NCBI GenBank assembly: GCA_036852015.1
Contig: JAANDG010000299.1
Span: 62,001 to 126,000, forward strand
Direction: 5' to 3'
Source: Pelodera strongyloides
Lineage: Eukaryota > Nematoda > Chromadorea > Rhabditida > Rhabditidae
Length of the DNA: 64,000 bases
Position numbers and translations under genes: made by a program. The notes under the pieces are model-generated. The model was given only the letters and a program-made list of their open reading frames with translations, did no database searches and had not been told where the DNA came from. Of the stretch, positions 15,001-26,122 are shown piece by piece; within the stretch, counting starts at the first letter, position 1; each line of letters opens with the position of its first letter.

Positions 15001-18000
15001 CGAAATTCTACCTGCAAATGCTGCTTTAAATCAGAGCAAAAAAAAGCGTGGGCCGGGAGGGCCGCATGCGGCTCACATATGCGTATCATATTGGGCAACA
15101 AATGTCAAATCTACATCGACAATAAACTAAACAAATAAATGAAACCAAAAAATGAACTTCGTTTGTTTCGAAACGTACAAAATATGCACATTTGCGGCAA
15201 TGGTGCATTGGACCTGTGCCAAGTCGATGTGACTACGGTATCCAGCGCGCGTAATGTAAATTCACTGCGAGCATTGGTGGTGAGCTAATAAAATGTGCCA
15301 CCTAGTACTACACTTGGCCTCGGGAGTGTTGTGACGTTTCTACGTTTCACAACGACTAAATCCAAATAACTGATAGCCATTTCAGCATATTCAAACCTCC
15401 CGCCGTATGCAGATTTGGTGATATAGGTCTCTGCACATCAATGTGCAGAGTTGGCAGTATATATACGTGGCTAATTCCAGATATGGTTATTACTCTTAGA
15501 GTTGGCAGCTCAAGTCTGCAGTCTTCAGCGCTCAGTGTGCGCTACCGTATCCCGTCTCGTCTACCAGCTCAAGTCTGGACCTTCGTCAACCAGCTCAAGT
15601 CTGGACTGTGTCTCTTCATCGCCTAATACTGCCTTATACTATCCAAATAAACTGTTGTACATTATCCGTGTACTTAAATACCTGGTGAAGGGACTACGAG
15701 AGTTTATACTCTTTTTAGGGGGCATTATCTTATTTTTGAGTCCAAAGTAGCATACGGTACGAATAGAATACCCACAATTTCCTAGAAAATGTAAGGGAAT
15801 GGGAAGAAAACGGTTTCAATGTAGATTTTTTGAAAAGGAACTGAAAAGTTTGAACTTTGACGAAACTGATTGAAACTGGAAACGGACTAAGAAACAGTAG
15901 GAAACCTAATCCAGACTTAGCCGAGTCAAAAACAGATAAAAAATTCCTCATTGTTTAATAATTCTAAACTATCCGGACATTGCAAATATATTTGTTGACT
16001 GCATTGTTTATTATCGAACATTGCATTTGTTACCTTATTTAATTACAAAACATGGAAATAGGTTTATTGGATTATAAGCGAGTTATTAGTATGCTTACTG
16101 GTATGCCCTGCGTTTCATGCTAGCAGTACAACGAGCCGTGCATTAGCGGGATGCTCTGAGTTTTTGATGAGCCAATTTTTGATGTGGCGGCTCCTAGTGA
16201 GCAAGGGAGATTTATCTCAACCGATATCGTATAATGCATGGTTCTAACTTATATCTCACAGTGCCTTATGCTAATTAGCTCATTGGTTCCGATCTAGACA
16301 GTAAACTATATAATTCTTCACAAATAAGACTAGGGGTGACGATAGTCGCACCAGCGTAAACGATAATTAATTTATATCATCTGCGGACATAAACGAGGTA
16401 GTAGTGTGCCATCGGAAGACTTTTTATTTCCCTATGTATTTTCTTAACAACGTATTTGTCATTTCTAGGTCTGTTCAAAAGGACCATTCACATTAGTGTG
16501 GAATCCAGAACACAAGAATCATTGTGCTTACGAAGCAGATCAGGTCAAGAAAAATGCATTAGCAATGCAATTCTGACACCCGACACACAAGTTGGCACGT
16601 CTTGCTTGTCTTGGACACACACGCTTATCACCACTGGCAGGGTCAACACGGTGCGGTGTCTATGCGGTGTCTGGCAGGGTGCGGTGTCTTTGCGGTGTCT
16701 AGTAAACTCGTGCGGTGTCCGTGCGGTGTCTAATAAACTTGTGCGGTCTCTGTGCGGTGTTTGACCGCATGCGGTGTCTATGCGGTCATGCGGTCATGCG
16801 GTTATGCGGTGCGGAGTACAATTGGCCTTGTGTTAACCCGTACCTGTTTTCCTTTTCTACCTAATATGGTAAAAGAGTTCTCATTAAAAAATTTGAAACC
16901 TTCTAGTTGTTTCGAAAATTTCCGCTACAATGGGAAAAAACAAGACAAAAGTGTTTCGAAAGCAATTCAGCTTTTCTTATGTGATTTTATAAAATGGCTG
17001 AAATACCGTTCCCGTAATTTTTATAACAAGAATTTCAGCTAGTGGTCCGTACAATTGTTCGAGATAATCGACAACATTTCGAAACCCAACTACGGCAGGT
17101 GAAGGAAACTGCGGAGATTTTTATACAATCGTACAAGGTTGATTTATTTGAACTTTTTCGGCAAGATTCATAAAAAAACAATAATCAGCCGTTATTAACT
17201 ATTTGTGATTTGTCAACTTCTTGCACTTTAGACTATACACTTCCTATTTATTGTTATTGAACCCGTAGCTAGATAGATCTGCTAACGCGTAATCTCGCAT
17301 AGCATAAGTAGATGTAGGGGTGCGCCTCGCAAAAAGCGGGCCCGCTACGTAGACCACGGAGTTGCGTCATATAAAACACTCCAACGACCCTTTATTCAGC
17401 AACAACTCGCACAAAAGGACGAGACGATCAATAAATACAAGCGGTTGATCAATGAAAAGATGAATGAAGCACCCAAGCAAGTAATCAAGCAGGTCACTAT
17501 GGTCAAGGAGGTTAAGGTCGAGGACGCAGACATGCAGAGAGACTTGATAGCAGCCAGAAAGGAGATACACAGACTGAAAAGAGAGGTGAGGGGCCCGCGG
17601 ATACTACAGTAGTCTTATACAAGTAGTGCTACTAGCAGGTAAAGAATACAGTACACGTTTACGCTAACAAGTCAAGAGTGGTTCAATACCGTGTTTCGAA
17701 GCTTATCACTTGTACCGCAGAGAGGGTGAGCATTACGCCGCCGGCTGAGCAATAACAATAATTTTCTTTAGGTTGAAGACCTGGAAAAGTCCAACATCAA
17801 TTTGTATAGGGAACAACGAAGTGGACGGGCGGAAAGTATTTCGGTGCGAAATTTTCCATTACAATTATATGGAGAAACAATTCTAATCTCTAATGATCTG
17901 TTTTGGTGCAGTGGTCGATGTCGTCTTCAAAGATCTTGTTTCAGCCACATGCTGGTGCTCGAGGCGTGTTCGGAAACACGGACTAGCACGTTACTGTAAC

Positions 18001-21000
18001 TTTGAGTGTCCGTATATCATTTCAGGTTGCGCTGCAAACCGAGGAAAAACAGAAACCCCGAAAAGAACCCAGTGAATCATCTGATGAAGAACACGACGAG
18101 GACAACGTAAAATTTGAGGAGGAGAAACCTGCACATCACTCCCCGAAGACCAGAATTAGCAATGAAATGGTTTGTTTTTCATAATTTGGACTTGGAGCTA
18201 TAGATGAAGACCCCGACTTCGAGAGCAAACGGGACCCTGGATTCTACATGCTCGAGTCTATGCGTGATGATTGAATTCACGTTTACCAAGTAACTGCAAA
18301 GCTGCCCTTTTTGGAAAAAAAGCGTACGGCAGTGACAAGGATTAGCAATGAAATGGTTCGTTTATGCAACTTAATTTGCCTTGTATTTGCAAAGCTTCCA
18401 GTTCGAAAATGGTGCAAAACGTAGGTTAAAGCAAAATAAAAATCAATAAACACTATGGCAACAAAATACAAAAGGCCCTGGATATAGGGAGGTCAAAAGC
18501 AGGTTGCGGAACTGTTAGTCACATGTGGTAATGTCTGTAAATTTGGTCGTTGGTAAAGGCCCAGTAGTTAGCCGAGACATAAGTGTAAGCTGTTCTAAGC
18601 TTCTTTAAACCTCAGTAAGTCCTAGCTCAAACCAGGGTAGAACTCAAACAAAAAATGCTGACTTTATTCCGTTGCAACAATATTCCAAATGCAGAATGTC
18701 AAATCTCATTGCTAATCAAATCGGACATCTGATTCTGTTTGTATGTTCGTTTTTAACTTTCATCCTCGGATGCACACCTTTTGGTGTATTTAATAAATAA
18801 ATAAATAAATAAATAAACAACGACTTGTAAATATTTGCATTTCTTTTCAGATAGTGATCGACGATGAAGGGACGCGACGTCTCAAAAACGAGGTTTTGAA
18901 GGGAAGAAATGAAATTCGAAGTCTTCAGGAAAAAGTGCACAAGTTGACGATTAGTAATAAGGTGGACTATGAATATTAGATTTCTAAGTTATTATAACAT
19001 CCGGTTCTTGAAACTACCCATGTCTGAAGTTGCATGTACGCAAATTGCTGAGCGACGCGATTTTTGGTCTAATTATTTCAAATTTGCATACATCACATGG
19101 GAATTCGGTTTCCTAGGCAAGTCTCAAAAACTGGATGTTACCTTAGATCAAAATTGCCTTGAAATCCTTTACTCATAACACAATCATGTAGAAAATTATA
19201 AATGTGTCGTTGTTTAAAAGAACGTTGTCTTACACCTCGTACTACAACACGCACCAGAAAAATAACGAGTGTGTAGTTGTCCAACTCCAGTGGCCGTCTG
19301 CACGAACAGCGGGAACCTCCCTGGGTGGGAGAATTTGGCTCTGCGTGTCCACTATTCGTGTGGTCCCTCTCTTTCTCTCACCTCCCACTGGGAGGCTGGG
19401 AGCTTCCCGGCGCGTTCGTGCATACGGCCACAGCAGACCCGAAGCTAAGAACCATACCTCTTTAATTATTTCTTTATAGAATCTGATGGCCACATGCGAG
19501 AAAATTCGAGAGGACGCAATTTTGGAATTGACCGAGAAGCAAATAAAAAGTACTGCGGGACGAGATGAGGCAGAGGTACGAATAATTTATTTATTTATTT
19601 ATTAAATAACACCACATGGTGTGCATCACAATGAAATGATGAAAAGAAAGTCGTATATAACTCGTCGTGTTGTCGTTGATTAGCAAACAGGTGATTTGAT
19701 AATAATAACGAGATAACGAATAACGAGATGAGGCAGAGGTTTGCATAATTGACTAATTGGAATTTGCTCATCCCGCAAGTGGAGAAATTCACCGAAATTA
19801 CCCTACTTGTAAGGTTGTAAATGTGTAGTCTGCTCAAACTAGCAGCGTTAACTTCAGGAAAAAAGCTTCATAAAATGGGTATTTCTGGCACAAATATTGC
19901 TAGTATTTCGAACAAAAAGCGCTTTTTATTACGAAATTGACAATTTCTGAACCTTTACAAACCTTGCAGGTCCTACGCCTTCGCTCCACCGCCGAAATGC
20001 ACGTGCGCGAAAATAAACAACTAAAGAAGCGCATCGAAATACTACGCGAAGAACTGGGAAAGGCTGAAGCGGAGCAGCACAGCAGAGAAGCAAAAGTTAG
20101 TTGGGGCAGGAGAACTATGAAACAGGCGTTTTTTTAGCTTCCTTTTTACGTGTTTCCTGTGTATATGCTAGGCAAATAATTGGGGGTATTATTTTTATAG
20201 GAAAAGGCTTTTAAATAGAATATGAATAATAATAATAATAATTTAGGGGGAGGTTATCAAGTGGCGAGAACGCAAAAAGTTGGAAGAATCCATTGTTTTG
20301 CTGAGGCGGCGATTGAAGGTGAGTAAAGTTATGTTCATGATGTGTGGGCGATCCAGTCGCCAGTCCTTTGCAGCGTGTGCCGCGCAATCGTGGCGCACGA
20401 TAGTTCCCGATAAACTCAGTGAAGTAAATTAATTCCAGGAAAGTAAAGACCTCGAAGCAGTGTTGAAAGAGCAATTGGACAAGAAAGACAAGCAATTAGA
20501 AGAGAAGAAGAGAAGCGAGACGAGCAGACAAACCGATATAGACAGGATGCATAAGAGGTGCCAGACAGTCATAACTAGTTGGGGCGCACACTCATACATA
20601 CTGCTGTTTACGGGGTAGCAGTGTACTGTGTGTACGACGCTACCAAAGAGTTGCCAAAAGCTGCAGAAAAGGTGCTGAGACTTTGCGGGAACACTAAAAT
20701 TGCTGGACTTAGAGCTTTGTGAAAAATATTTAAATCAGTTATCTTTTTCAGAATTCTGGAGCTTAAAACCGAAAAGGAAGCCCTTCACAAAGAGGCGTTG
20801 AGCGGGAAAAGTTTGAGCGAAAATTTGGAATCCCTTAGAAAAGAAATGACACAGTTCAATAAGGTTTGCGTTGTGTCTCATTGCCAGTGATTGAGCATTG
20901 AACCTCATTAGGTACCTCCAGTTCTCATAGCTAAACCTCTAAACGTGCTCTTATGAATTGATGTGAAATATCCGCTATATTATCTAACGTTGTCTTTTTT

Positions 21001-22737
21001 TTTATGAATTTCTGATTTTTTTTTATGAATTTTTTTATGAATTTCTGAAATGCACGTACATGTTTAAGTATAAACTGGGGCCAAAATATTCTTATTTTCC
21101 AACATTATTTCTAGTTTTTTTTTTAGCTTTTATTGTACCATCCCTTTTTTTTTTAGGAAAATGGTGTCCTCCGTACTCAACTGACCAAACTAGAGCAAAT
21201 ACGAAGCGAACAACACTTGCAAATTGAAAAACTCACGCGGGAGAATGAAAAACTTTTACAGAAAGGTGAGTAATCAATTCTAAAATATTAATTCTACAAA
21301 GTTACCATAACTATTATGTTTTTCTGAACAGAGTGGTGGAAAGCCAATCCACTCGCAAGAAAATCGCATCATTACGGTTTCAGACTCGGTCCTCGGACGG
21401 TGCACAACTGAAAAATTCTTTCTTTTTTTACAATAAGAAACATCGGTTTGCAAATGACTTCAGGTTAAAAAAGCCCGATATGCGCGGGAGGTGCGGGGCA
21501 CAGTCGCGGCGCATCGCCAGAGTTTTCTCAGTATATTGAGTGAAGATGATTATTACTGAAATAAATTACAGTTTCAGAATCAATTGCTAGTTCTCCAGAG
21601 GTACTTAGTGCCAAGGGATCGGATCATTCTATAGAGAAGCAGAGAAAAAGGCAACAAGATGAAGCTACGATGACGTCGCCAAAAGGGGATGCTTGCCCGG
21701 TGAAAACTACTGTAGAAGAGAGTCAAAGGCAAAGTAAGCATTGGAGAATACTGTAGTCTTGTGGTTTTGTGATTTTATAATATATATGGAAACTCTGAAG
21801 TCTGAAGGTGCATTTGGTTTGCGTGCTGATGTTTATTGTTCATAGACACTTATTTTTTTATTTCAGTACTATTGAACTCTGACTTTAACGAGATGAAGCG
21901 GAGTTTGAGATTGGTCAGTTGATCTTTAGTCTTTAGTTTTGTCAGTTTATCACTTATTGTCAGTCACGTGGGTGATTATTTATGGGCTTCAAGACAACGA
22001 GCCCCACAATGTGATAATCAATGGAAACGTTTACATCGGAGGCATATAATGCTTCCAAATCAAAATTCTTTTCTTCTTCTTGAGCATCATAGCCAAGCCT
22101 AATTGACACAAAAACACGCCCCATAAACTAATATTCTATCATATTATTTAGGCGGAGCTTCGTTACAGCGAGACACTGGAACGGCTTACAGAGTTACAAA
22201 AGGAGTACGATATATTGAATAAGGTATGAATATGTTATCTTCGACTTCGGCAAAAATGTCTAACAGTCTAACAGAGCAGCGGGGCGGGTTCGGTCTACGG
22301 TGGCGCATGTGTGGCACGCATGTGGCAGAACTTGCGCGCCACAAACGCGCCATAATTGAGTTTGATCTTCTTATTGTCAGCTCTTTAGGAACACAGTCAG
22401 TTGATGCGCAAGTATGGCGCCAAGCAGAGTAAAGATGCAGGTGCAGTTGCTGTTCTCGGAGATAAACTGCAGGCAAAGGACAAGGAGATACACAAATTGG
22501 TGAATGATTTTATATCATATTTATGTATTAAGAAAATAATGAAAAAGGTAGTTACCATGAACATAAAATTAACAACTTGGATACTCCGAGAAACCAAGCT
22601 CACGATGCGCGACGTTTTTGGGCCTACATACGCAAAGTGGGCTAAACTTTACACTAAATAGTCATGTTGTTGACTTTATTTTGTTTTATTTTCAGAAATC
22701 CAAGATTCACGCTCTGGAAAGGCAACTTTCTCAATAG
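1..22737 (+). CDS. cep-290: CEP290-like long coiled-coil protein, 3' part of gene (37 exons)
   Basis: Partial gene entering from the left edge. Exons that chain in phase: 6-152, 490-618, 1068-1169, 1641-1745, 2661-2764, 2854-2966, 3409-3506, 3724-3820, 4024-4100, 5332-5459, 5745-5847, 6266-6409, 6877-6966, 7448-7580, 7749-7930, 8048-8110, 8559-8609, 8759-8836, 9541-9636, 9872-10069, 10273-10359, 17039-17137, 17400-17585, 17772-17843, 18026-18169, 18851-18961, 19480-19575, 19970-20095, 20247-20318, 20439-20557, 20752-20863, 21157-21265, 21572-21733, 21867-21913, 22152-22223, 22389-22499, 22696-22737 (TAG). They sum to exactly 4005 nt, or 1334 codons and a stop. The product is almost wholly charged heptad coiled coil with acidic breaks (10273-10359, 18026-18169). 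From memory of human CEP290, exons 15-16 (VLQKRVQ, then SVASVSLEQIEL) resemble ALQKVVDNSVSLSELEL, and the 17400 exon (QKDETINKYKRLI) resembles QKEEVLKKYQRLL. CEP290 links axoneme to membrane in the ciliary transition zone. Other giant coiled-coil proteins remain possible. A possible extra exon near 17912 was left out. Confidence 0.65.
1444..1598. repeat. TTAA-ended foldback element, family B (copy 1)
   Basis: Inverted ends reading TTAAAGCGAA then GCCGGCCGG, with the mirror CCGGTACTTCGCTTTAA at the right end. The interior is A/T-rich. The same ends recur at 6722-6854, 7253-7382, 37781-37964, 52783-52959 and 59602-59777. No ORF is present. It lies in an intron of the CEP290-like gene. Confidence 0.8.
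1972..2334. repeat. Near-perfect hairpin element, family C (copy 1)
   Basis: The whole 360-bp stretch is a palindrome centred near 2154. The left end TTAAAGGGATCGGCTCACC mirrors the right end GGTGAGCCGATCCCTTTAA, and the central arms around GGATCGATCGGCCCGAAATG match almost exactly. It is a foldback MITE inside an intron. A related copy lies at 35531-35819. Confidence 0.85.
4225..4712. repeat. Foldback element with about 50-bp arms
   Basis: The left arm near 4225-4280 (GGTGCGCCAAATATTCGCC) reappears inverted near 4660-4712 (GGCGAATATTTGGCGCACC). Outside it, a direct repeat of about 70 bp around AAATACGTTT and TCTACTT is seen at 4435-4505 and 4855-4925. It lies between exons at 4100 and 5332. 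Confidence 0.6.
6722..6854. repeat. Family B foldback element (copy 2)
   Basis: The ends TTAAAGAGAAATACTGGCC and GGCCGGTATTTCGCTTTAA are inverted. The interior shares TTCATTTGCATAAGCTGCAT with other copies. It sits just upstream of the exon at 6877. Confidence 0.8.
7253..7382. repeat. Family B foldback element (copy 3)
   Basis: The ends TTAAAGCGAAATACTGGCC and the diverged mirror TGGTAGTTCGCTTTAA enclose 130 bp, about 65 bp before the exon at 7448. Confidence 0.75.
9034..9464. repeat. TTAA-ended foldback element, family A (copy 1)
   Basis: The left end TTAAAGGAAGGCAGTCACTT and right end AAGTGACTGCGATCCTTTAA are inverted. The interior has the hairpin motif CACTGCAGGGTATTTATTAT. Other copies are at 12337-12788, 26040-26120 (truncated) and 63751 to the window end. 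Confidence 0.8.
10440..10907. repeat. Left terminal inverted repeat of the 6.4-kb element
   Basis: It mirrors 16360-16827. The start has stacked ACCGCA hexamers (10454-10620), followed by non-repetitive sequence ending in AATTATCGT. Confidence 0.9.
12337..12788. repeat. Family A foldback element (copy 2), nested
   Basis: The ends TTAAAGGAAGGCAGTCACT and the mirror ending GTTCCTTTAA are inverted, with an internal CTGCAGGGTATTTATTATA hairpin. It abuts a further fragment at 12785 (TTTAAAGGGATAGGTTCAC) that runs into the poly-G tract where the LTR element inserted. Confidence 0.75.
12857..13245 (+). repeat. 5' LTR
   Basis: 389 bp. Contains a TATA-like run (GTATATATACG near 12990), three copies of the motif CAGCTCAAGTCTG (around 13044-13135) and a poly-A signal AATAAA near 13174, a layout that fits U3-R-U5. 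No difference from the right copy was seen by eye. Confidence 0.85.
13246..13263 (+). promoter_or_regulatory. Candidate primer-binding site
   Basis: TGGTGCCACGAACCGAGA starts immediately after the LTR. The initial TGG fits the complement of a tRNA CCA end. The priming tRNA was not determined. Confidence 0.6.
13309..13445. repeat. Short tandem repeat in the retrotransposon leader
   Basis: About four units of roughly 36 bp built on TACAAATCTCTCGTGCTTG followed by TCAACGGCTAAAAA. The fourth is diverged. It lies between the candidate primer site and the ORF. Confidence 0.8.
13544..14737 (+). CDS. 397-residue ORF of the LTR retrotransposon, gag-like by position
   Basis: A single uninterrupted ORF, the only long one between the LTRs. 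The N-terminal 130 residues are mixed charged helix (EEQATLLEDEMIELGK region). The rest is hydrophilic, rich in N, Q, E and S, with scattered prolines. No CCHC zinc knuckle, protease DTG/DSG or polymerase motif is visible, so calling it a structural (gag) protein rests on position alone. The alternative is a captured host exon. It is intact despite being in an apparently non-autonomous element, in line with a recent insertion. Confidence 0.6.
   Translation: MSPKQTTFRGEILKCKMSELVKSAEKNCIAAKTILEEDWSEMFEFESIWLRTKLIVLTESLEEQATLLEDEMIELGKCLSTSDMTKFTKEIQFNDIYISCHNLLRQLKLKNRTCEVEAERMNFRDQSEGNKSKSAIIQRVQNYSSGQMDAQGGAKTDCVKIANETRQEQAKANGTNSAHRLETHQVLEVMSLQATNRVEYTQNDYQIEMSRNSPLVKAANEMRIQVQRGLPEPGLPEADDRPEIENVCTEENVGEEYISNSVHIQMNQNLGESRAIPNSHFHKQERDEQNANERKEYNVPFKMGTYHFQQQEFKSTLNKCQPSAGNGVPSNHTRRSIDYGDRVQAVSVTEQDDDTAGVHPEHQPKMENENDYEYHIREPDKVCQVKLCALFPSPREF
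15329..15717 (+). repeat. 3' LTR
   Basis: Same 389 bp as 12857-13245. It is followed by GGGGG, which matches the end of the G run preceding the left LTR. Confidence 0.85.
16360..16827. repeat. Right terminal inverted repeat of the 6.4-kb element
   Basis: Mirror of 10440-10907, differing at only a few bases. It ends in stacked TGCGGT units and then ACAATTGGCC. Confidence 0.9.
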
Positions 22738-24310
22738 TTTTTCTTTTAACGAGTGAACTTTTATTTTATTACTTTCCGGAGTTTTTCAAATTATAATTAT
22801 TATTGTATGAGAAATTTGGTCACATTGGTTGTTATGAATTTTGTTTTGATTGAATGAATTATGTATGATTCTACCTCTGTTTGCTAGTCATTATGTACAT
22901 TGTACATTGTGTGTTATGTACATTATGTGCACTTTCATGATTTATTACTTATTTGTTCATTTATTTTTCCTAGGACTTACGATGCAATATTATGTGTATA
23001 TTTGTTTGTAGGTTATTGGTACAAAAAATTCTATTTTCGTATTTTCTTTATCATGTAAATGCGCCGCTAGGCACACATTCTTGAACAAGAAAATACTTTT
23101 TACCGAAAAAGTGTATCATAGGACATGATTATTTAAGTATGTTGCAGAAAAACTAATTTCCATAATTTATAAATGATATAATTTTTTTGTTTCTTTTATT
23201 GTTCGCGGACGCTGTCTCTGTCTCTCTCTGAAACGTACACTGTCTCGCTGCAGCCGAGGACAGCATGCAAAGGGAAAGGGGTTATATGTGCCGCCTAGCA
23301 AAACGTGTAACCACTGGGCGTCGTGGCGGGCGCCTGTAAGCCAGTTTCTAGGCAGTAGAGAGTGGTGGATGGAGTGAGGTCGGGAGTTCTGGGCGCTGTC
23401 TCTATGTCGGCGACCGGACGTCCGTGCCAAGCGACGCGTCGCCAGGGTATTGTCCGGGGAGCTGGGCGATTCCTGGGCGGATAAGGAGGTGCGTACGGCT
23501 CAGGGCCCAAAGGCAGCAGGCAAAAGCACCCGCGCGTTGACAGTGGCCGGATCGCGTCCGCGAGACATCTGAGCTTCCTCAGCCTGATCAACATCTTCAG
23601 ACCCACTCTCGTTTTGCAGTTTTGGGAAGGGTAGTTTATCTTTTCGTTTTCATACACGGTCTTTTTTACTCGTCATAATGTGTTTATTTGTTTCGTAAGA
23701 ACACTAGGAAGTCGTAAAAAAAAAAAAAAGCACTAACGATTAGTGTAAAACGACGGTGTCATAAATCTAGTCAAAAACTAAAAAATATCTTTACAAAAGC
23801 AACACCTACAATAACATGAACATATATCACTAAAAGAAACAGGAACATACGTGTTCGCGAAAGCGTTATAAATTAACCCTTCTCTACTAAACGACTTTTA
23901 TGAAATTGGTACAAATAATAAACATTTTACAAATTCTGTACGGCAGCGAGAAATGGTTTGAGAAATGAGACTATTGACAATAAGGGCCTGCAACTGTAAA
24001 ATGAACTCGCTCGAATAAGCAATAAAATTCCCTAGGTGTGTCAAAAAAAGGTTATTAGGCTAGGCTTAGGCTTACTATGATGCCTTTGTTTTCTTATTGT
24101 TTATTGAATAACTTTATGATTTCAAGGTTATATTCACTGAATGCATGAGTATGTATGCGTATGAAGAAGAAAAAGTTTTTTTTTAACTTGCAGGACCTTC
24201 CAACGTTATTTCACATCTAACGTTTCAAAAATTGTTGCTCGAACACAGATTGCGCCTGGGCCAACGGCAATAAGTTAAAACGCGGAAGACCTAAAAATGT
24301 TTATTCATTA
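21991..24310. repeat. Left arm of large inverted duplication
   Basis: Matches 26123-28500 in reverse, from AACGAGCCCCACAATGTGAT at the outer edge to TTTATTCATTA at the inner edge, with small indels. It covers the last three exons of the CEP290-like gene and about 1.6 kb downstream, including a proline-rich minus-strand ORF (23295-23657). No other gene is visible in 22738-24310. Confidence 0.9.
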
Positions 24311-26122
24311 CGTTGATTATAATTTATGTGTTCTAGTATTACGTTGGTAATTAACGATTAACATAAGTATGAAGTATGATCCTAGTAGTGTGTTTACGAA
24401 GAGGCGTCCAATACAAAGTTTTTTCGTGAAGTAATAAGTAAAATAGTCAGAAACTGACCTTTATATATGCGTCTCCTAAATTCCGAGTATGCATTATTAC
24501 GGTCCCAGACTCGGTCCTCGGACGGTGCACAACTGAAAAAGTCTTTCTTTTTTTGAAAGACATATCGGTTTGCTAATGACAACAACCTAAAACTTTCGAA
24601 GCGGAGTTGGTGGCATTTTTAGTGTTTATTTTCGAAAGGTAGAAATGGAAAACTAAGTGCACTATTGCGTAAATGAGTCATCATTCTTTCATAATTGTAG
24701 AAATTGGATCATACAAAAACATTTCACGTTGCTCATTTCACTGATTATTATCGCTAACATAAGCTGCCTAGTTTTATATTAAATTTATAATCACCCACCT
24801 TTTTTGGACCGACTCAAAATTCGAATTGTTCTCTTATGGGAGCACTGAGCTGCGGCGGTACGTTTGCCATGACTGACATTTACCAACCCCTACCCTGCCC
24901 CTACCAAACATAGCTCAAATTGTGGTGGGCGTGACCAACTTAAACTGGTTTTTCATATATTTCGAAATAAACAGGTCATCATTTTTTATTGATTTGAAAA
25001 ATTGTATGTGTGACTCAAATTTTCGGTCCTTGCACATTTCTCTAATTAACCAACAACAATAAGTCGTACATCTGATAGTGATGTCTAACCTTGTTACACT
25101 TGAAACTGACACAAATTTATTTTAACCCGTTTCAGAGATACGGCGACTCATCAACTTCACCAAAACTATCAAAGTAGACCTGTCTAAACATATAGGTAGT
25201 GAACATCGAAAGATCTTTCCAGCTAGCTATTTATTTGACTCATATATATTTTTTACTATTATTTGAAAGCTAATTTATAATTTTATGGAGATTAGTCAGT
25301 TTCTGCGGTTTCTGTTTTCACCTCATCTGAAAAGAATAACTTATTATATAAAAGAGTAACTGTAGCGTGCGCTAGCACGTCACGCTACCGAAGTATAATT
25401 CGAATAAATTGTTCCGCTTCGGGTATATTTAAATGAGTGCCGCAGTTCAAATTAGAATACTCTTCATTCGTAAAGATTTTTATCTACGTTACAGACGTTT
25501 CAGAAGTACCGAAGCCGTCTGGTATAGAATATGTATTTGTTCCCTTCAAAACAGTATAGCGGCCGGTTCTTGAAACGTAAGTCGGCTGCCGTCACATGTA
25601 GCGTATAATCGAACTCATTTGGAATATGGAAATGCATTTTCCAAAATACTTTTCAAAAACTATGTGTTAGACCGGAAATTACACCAATTACTAAAAAGAA
25701 TGACTGAAAAGAAAAGAAGGAGAGGGAATTTTATCAAGAATTTTATCAACAAATTATGAAGAAAATACACGACAACATAAATATTTAAAAAAATATCTAA
25801 AACAGTGATGACGCACCACCTGTGGCAGTATGGTTGTGAACAAAGGCTACAAAGGCTGCAAACCTGCTCCCAGCCTCCCAGTGGGAGATGAGCGAAAGGT
25901 AACTATTATCACCGACCCGCCTGGTAATTACCCGTAATTACCCCCTACTAATTACCCATCCTGGCGGGTGGTCATGGGTGATTATATGTTTTTGTTTACA
26001 CAACTCATTTACTTGGCAATGGGAGACATAGATAAACTATAAAGGAAGGCAGTCACTTCAAATTCAACTTTTTTATTCGATTTTTATTAGATGGAAGAAG
26101 ATTTCTAAAACAATATGCAGCC
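24311..26122. other. Spacer between inverted arms, no gene seen
   Basis: A/T-rich, with stops in all frames. It contains fragments of other repeats: a GGTCCTCGGACGGTGCACAA motif near 24509 (also near 21388 and, inverted, 39690), a sequence near 25361-25420 (GTAGCGTGCGCTAGCAC) that recurs inverted near 47934, a CTCCCAGTGGGAG palindrome near 25876 shared with 19384, and a truncated family A element at 26040-26120. Confidence 0.6.
26040..26120. repeat. Family A element, left end only
   Basis: Matches 9034-9112 (AAGGAAGGCAGTCACTTCAA to ACAATATGCAG), then stops where the right inverted arm begins, so the arm junction cut it. Confidence 0.75.

Larger units (their letters stand above)
12857..15717 (+). 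mobile_element. Young LTR retrotransposon with a single ORF, non-autonomous
   Basis: Direct repeats of exactly 389 bp at 12857-13245 and 15329-15717 read as identical. The left LTR is preceded by a 19-G run and the right LTR is followed by GGGGG, consistent with a 5-bp target duplication inside a G tract. A TGG-initial candidate primer-binding site starts directly after the left LTR. The internal 2.1 kb holds one long ORF (13544-14737) but no protease, reverse transcriptase or integrase. It was inserted into the 6.4-kb TIR element, so it is younger than that element. Confidence 0.85.
10440..16827. mobile_element. 6.4-kb TIR element with 468-bp inverted ends, no transposase seen
   Basis: The terminal inverted repeats (10440-10907 and 16360-16827) pair base for base with no indel: paired coordinates sum to 27267 at both inner and outer ends, with only a few mismatches. 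The outermost 180 bp are built from repeats of the hexamer ACCGCA (TGCGGT at the right). Both borders carry GGCCAATTG or its mirror, so the empty site may have been a palindrome around CAATTG. The interior holds family A element 12337-12788, an LTR retrotransposon at 12857-15717, and no recognisable transposase, so it is probably non-autonomous. The whole lies in one intron of the CEP290-like gene. The superfamily was not identified. Confidence 0.85.

Noticed and set aside
22186..22476. 96-codon ORF opposite the CEP290-like exons, also present in the other arm
   Set aside because: It is the antisense shadow of exons 22152-22223 and 22389-22499 and spans their intron.
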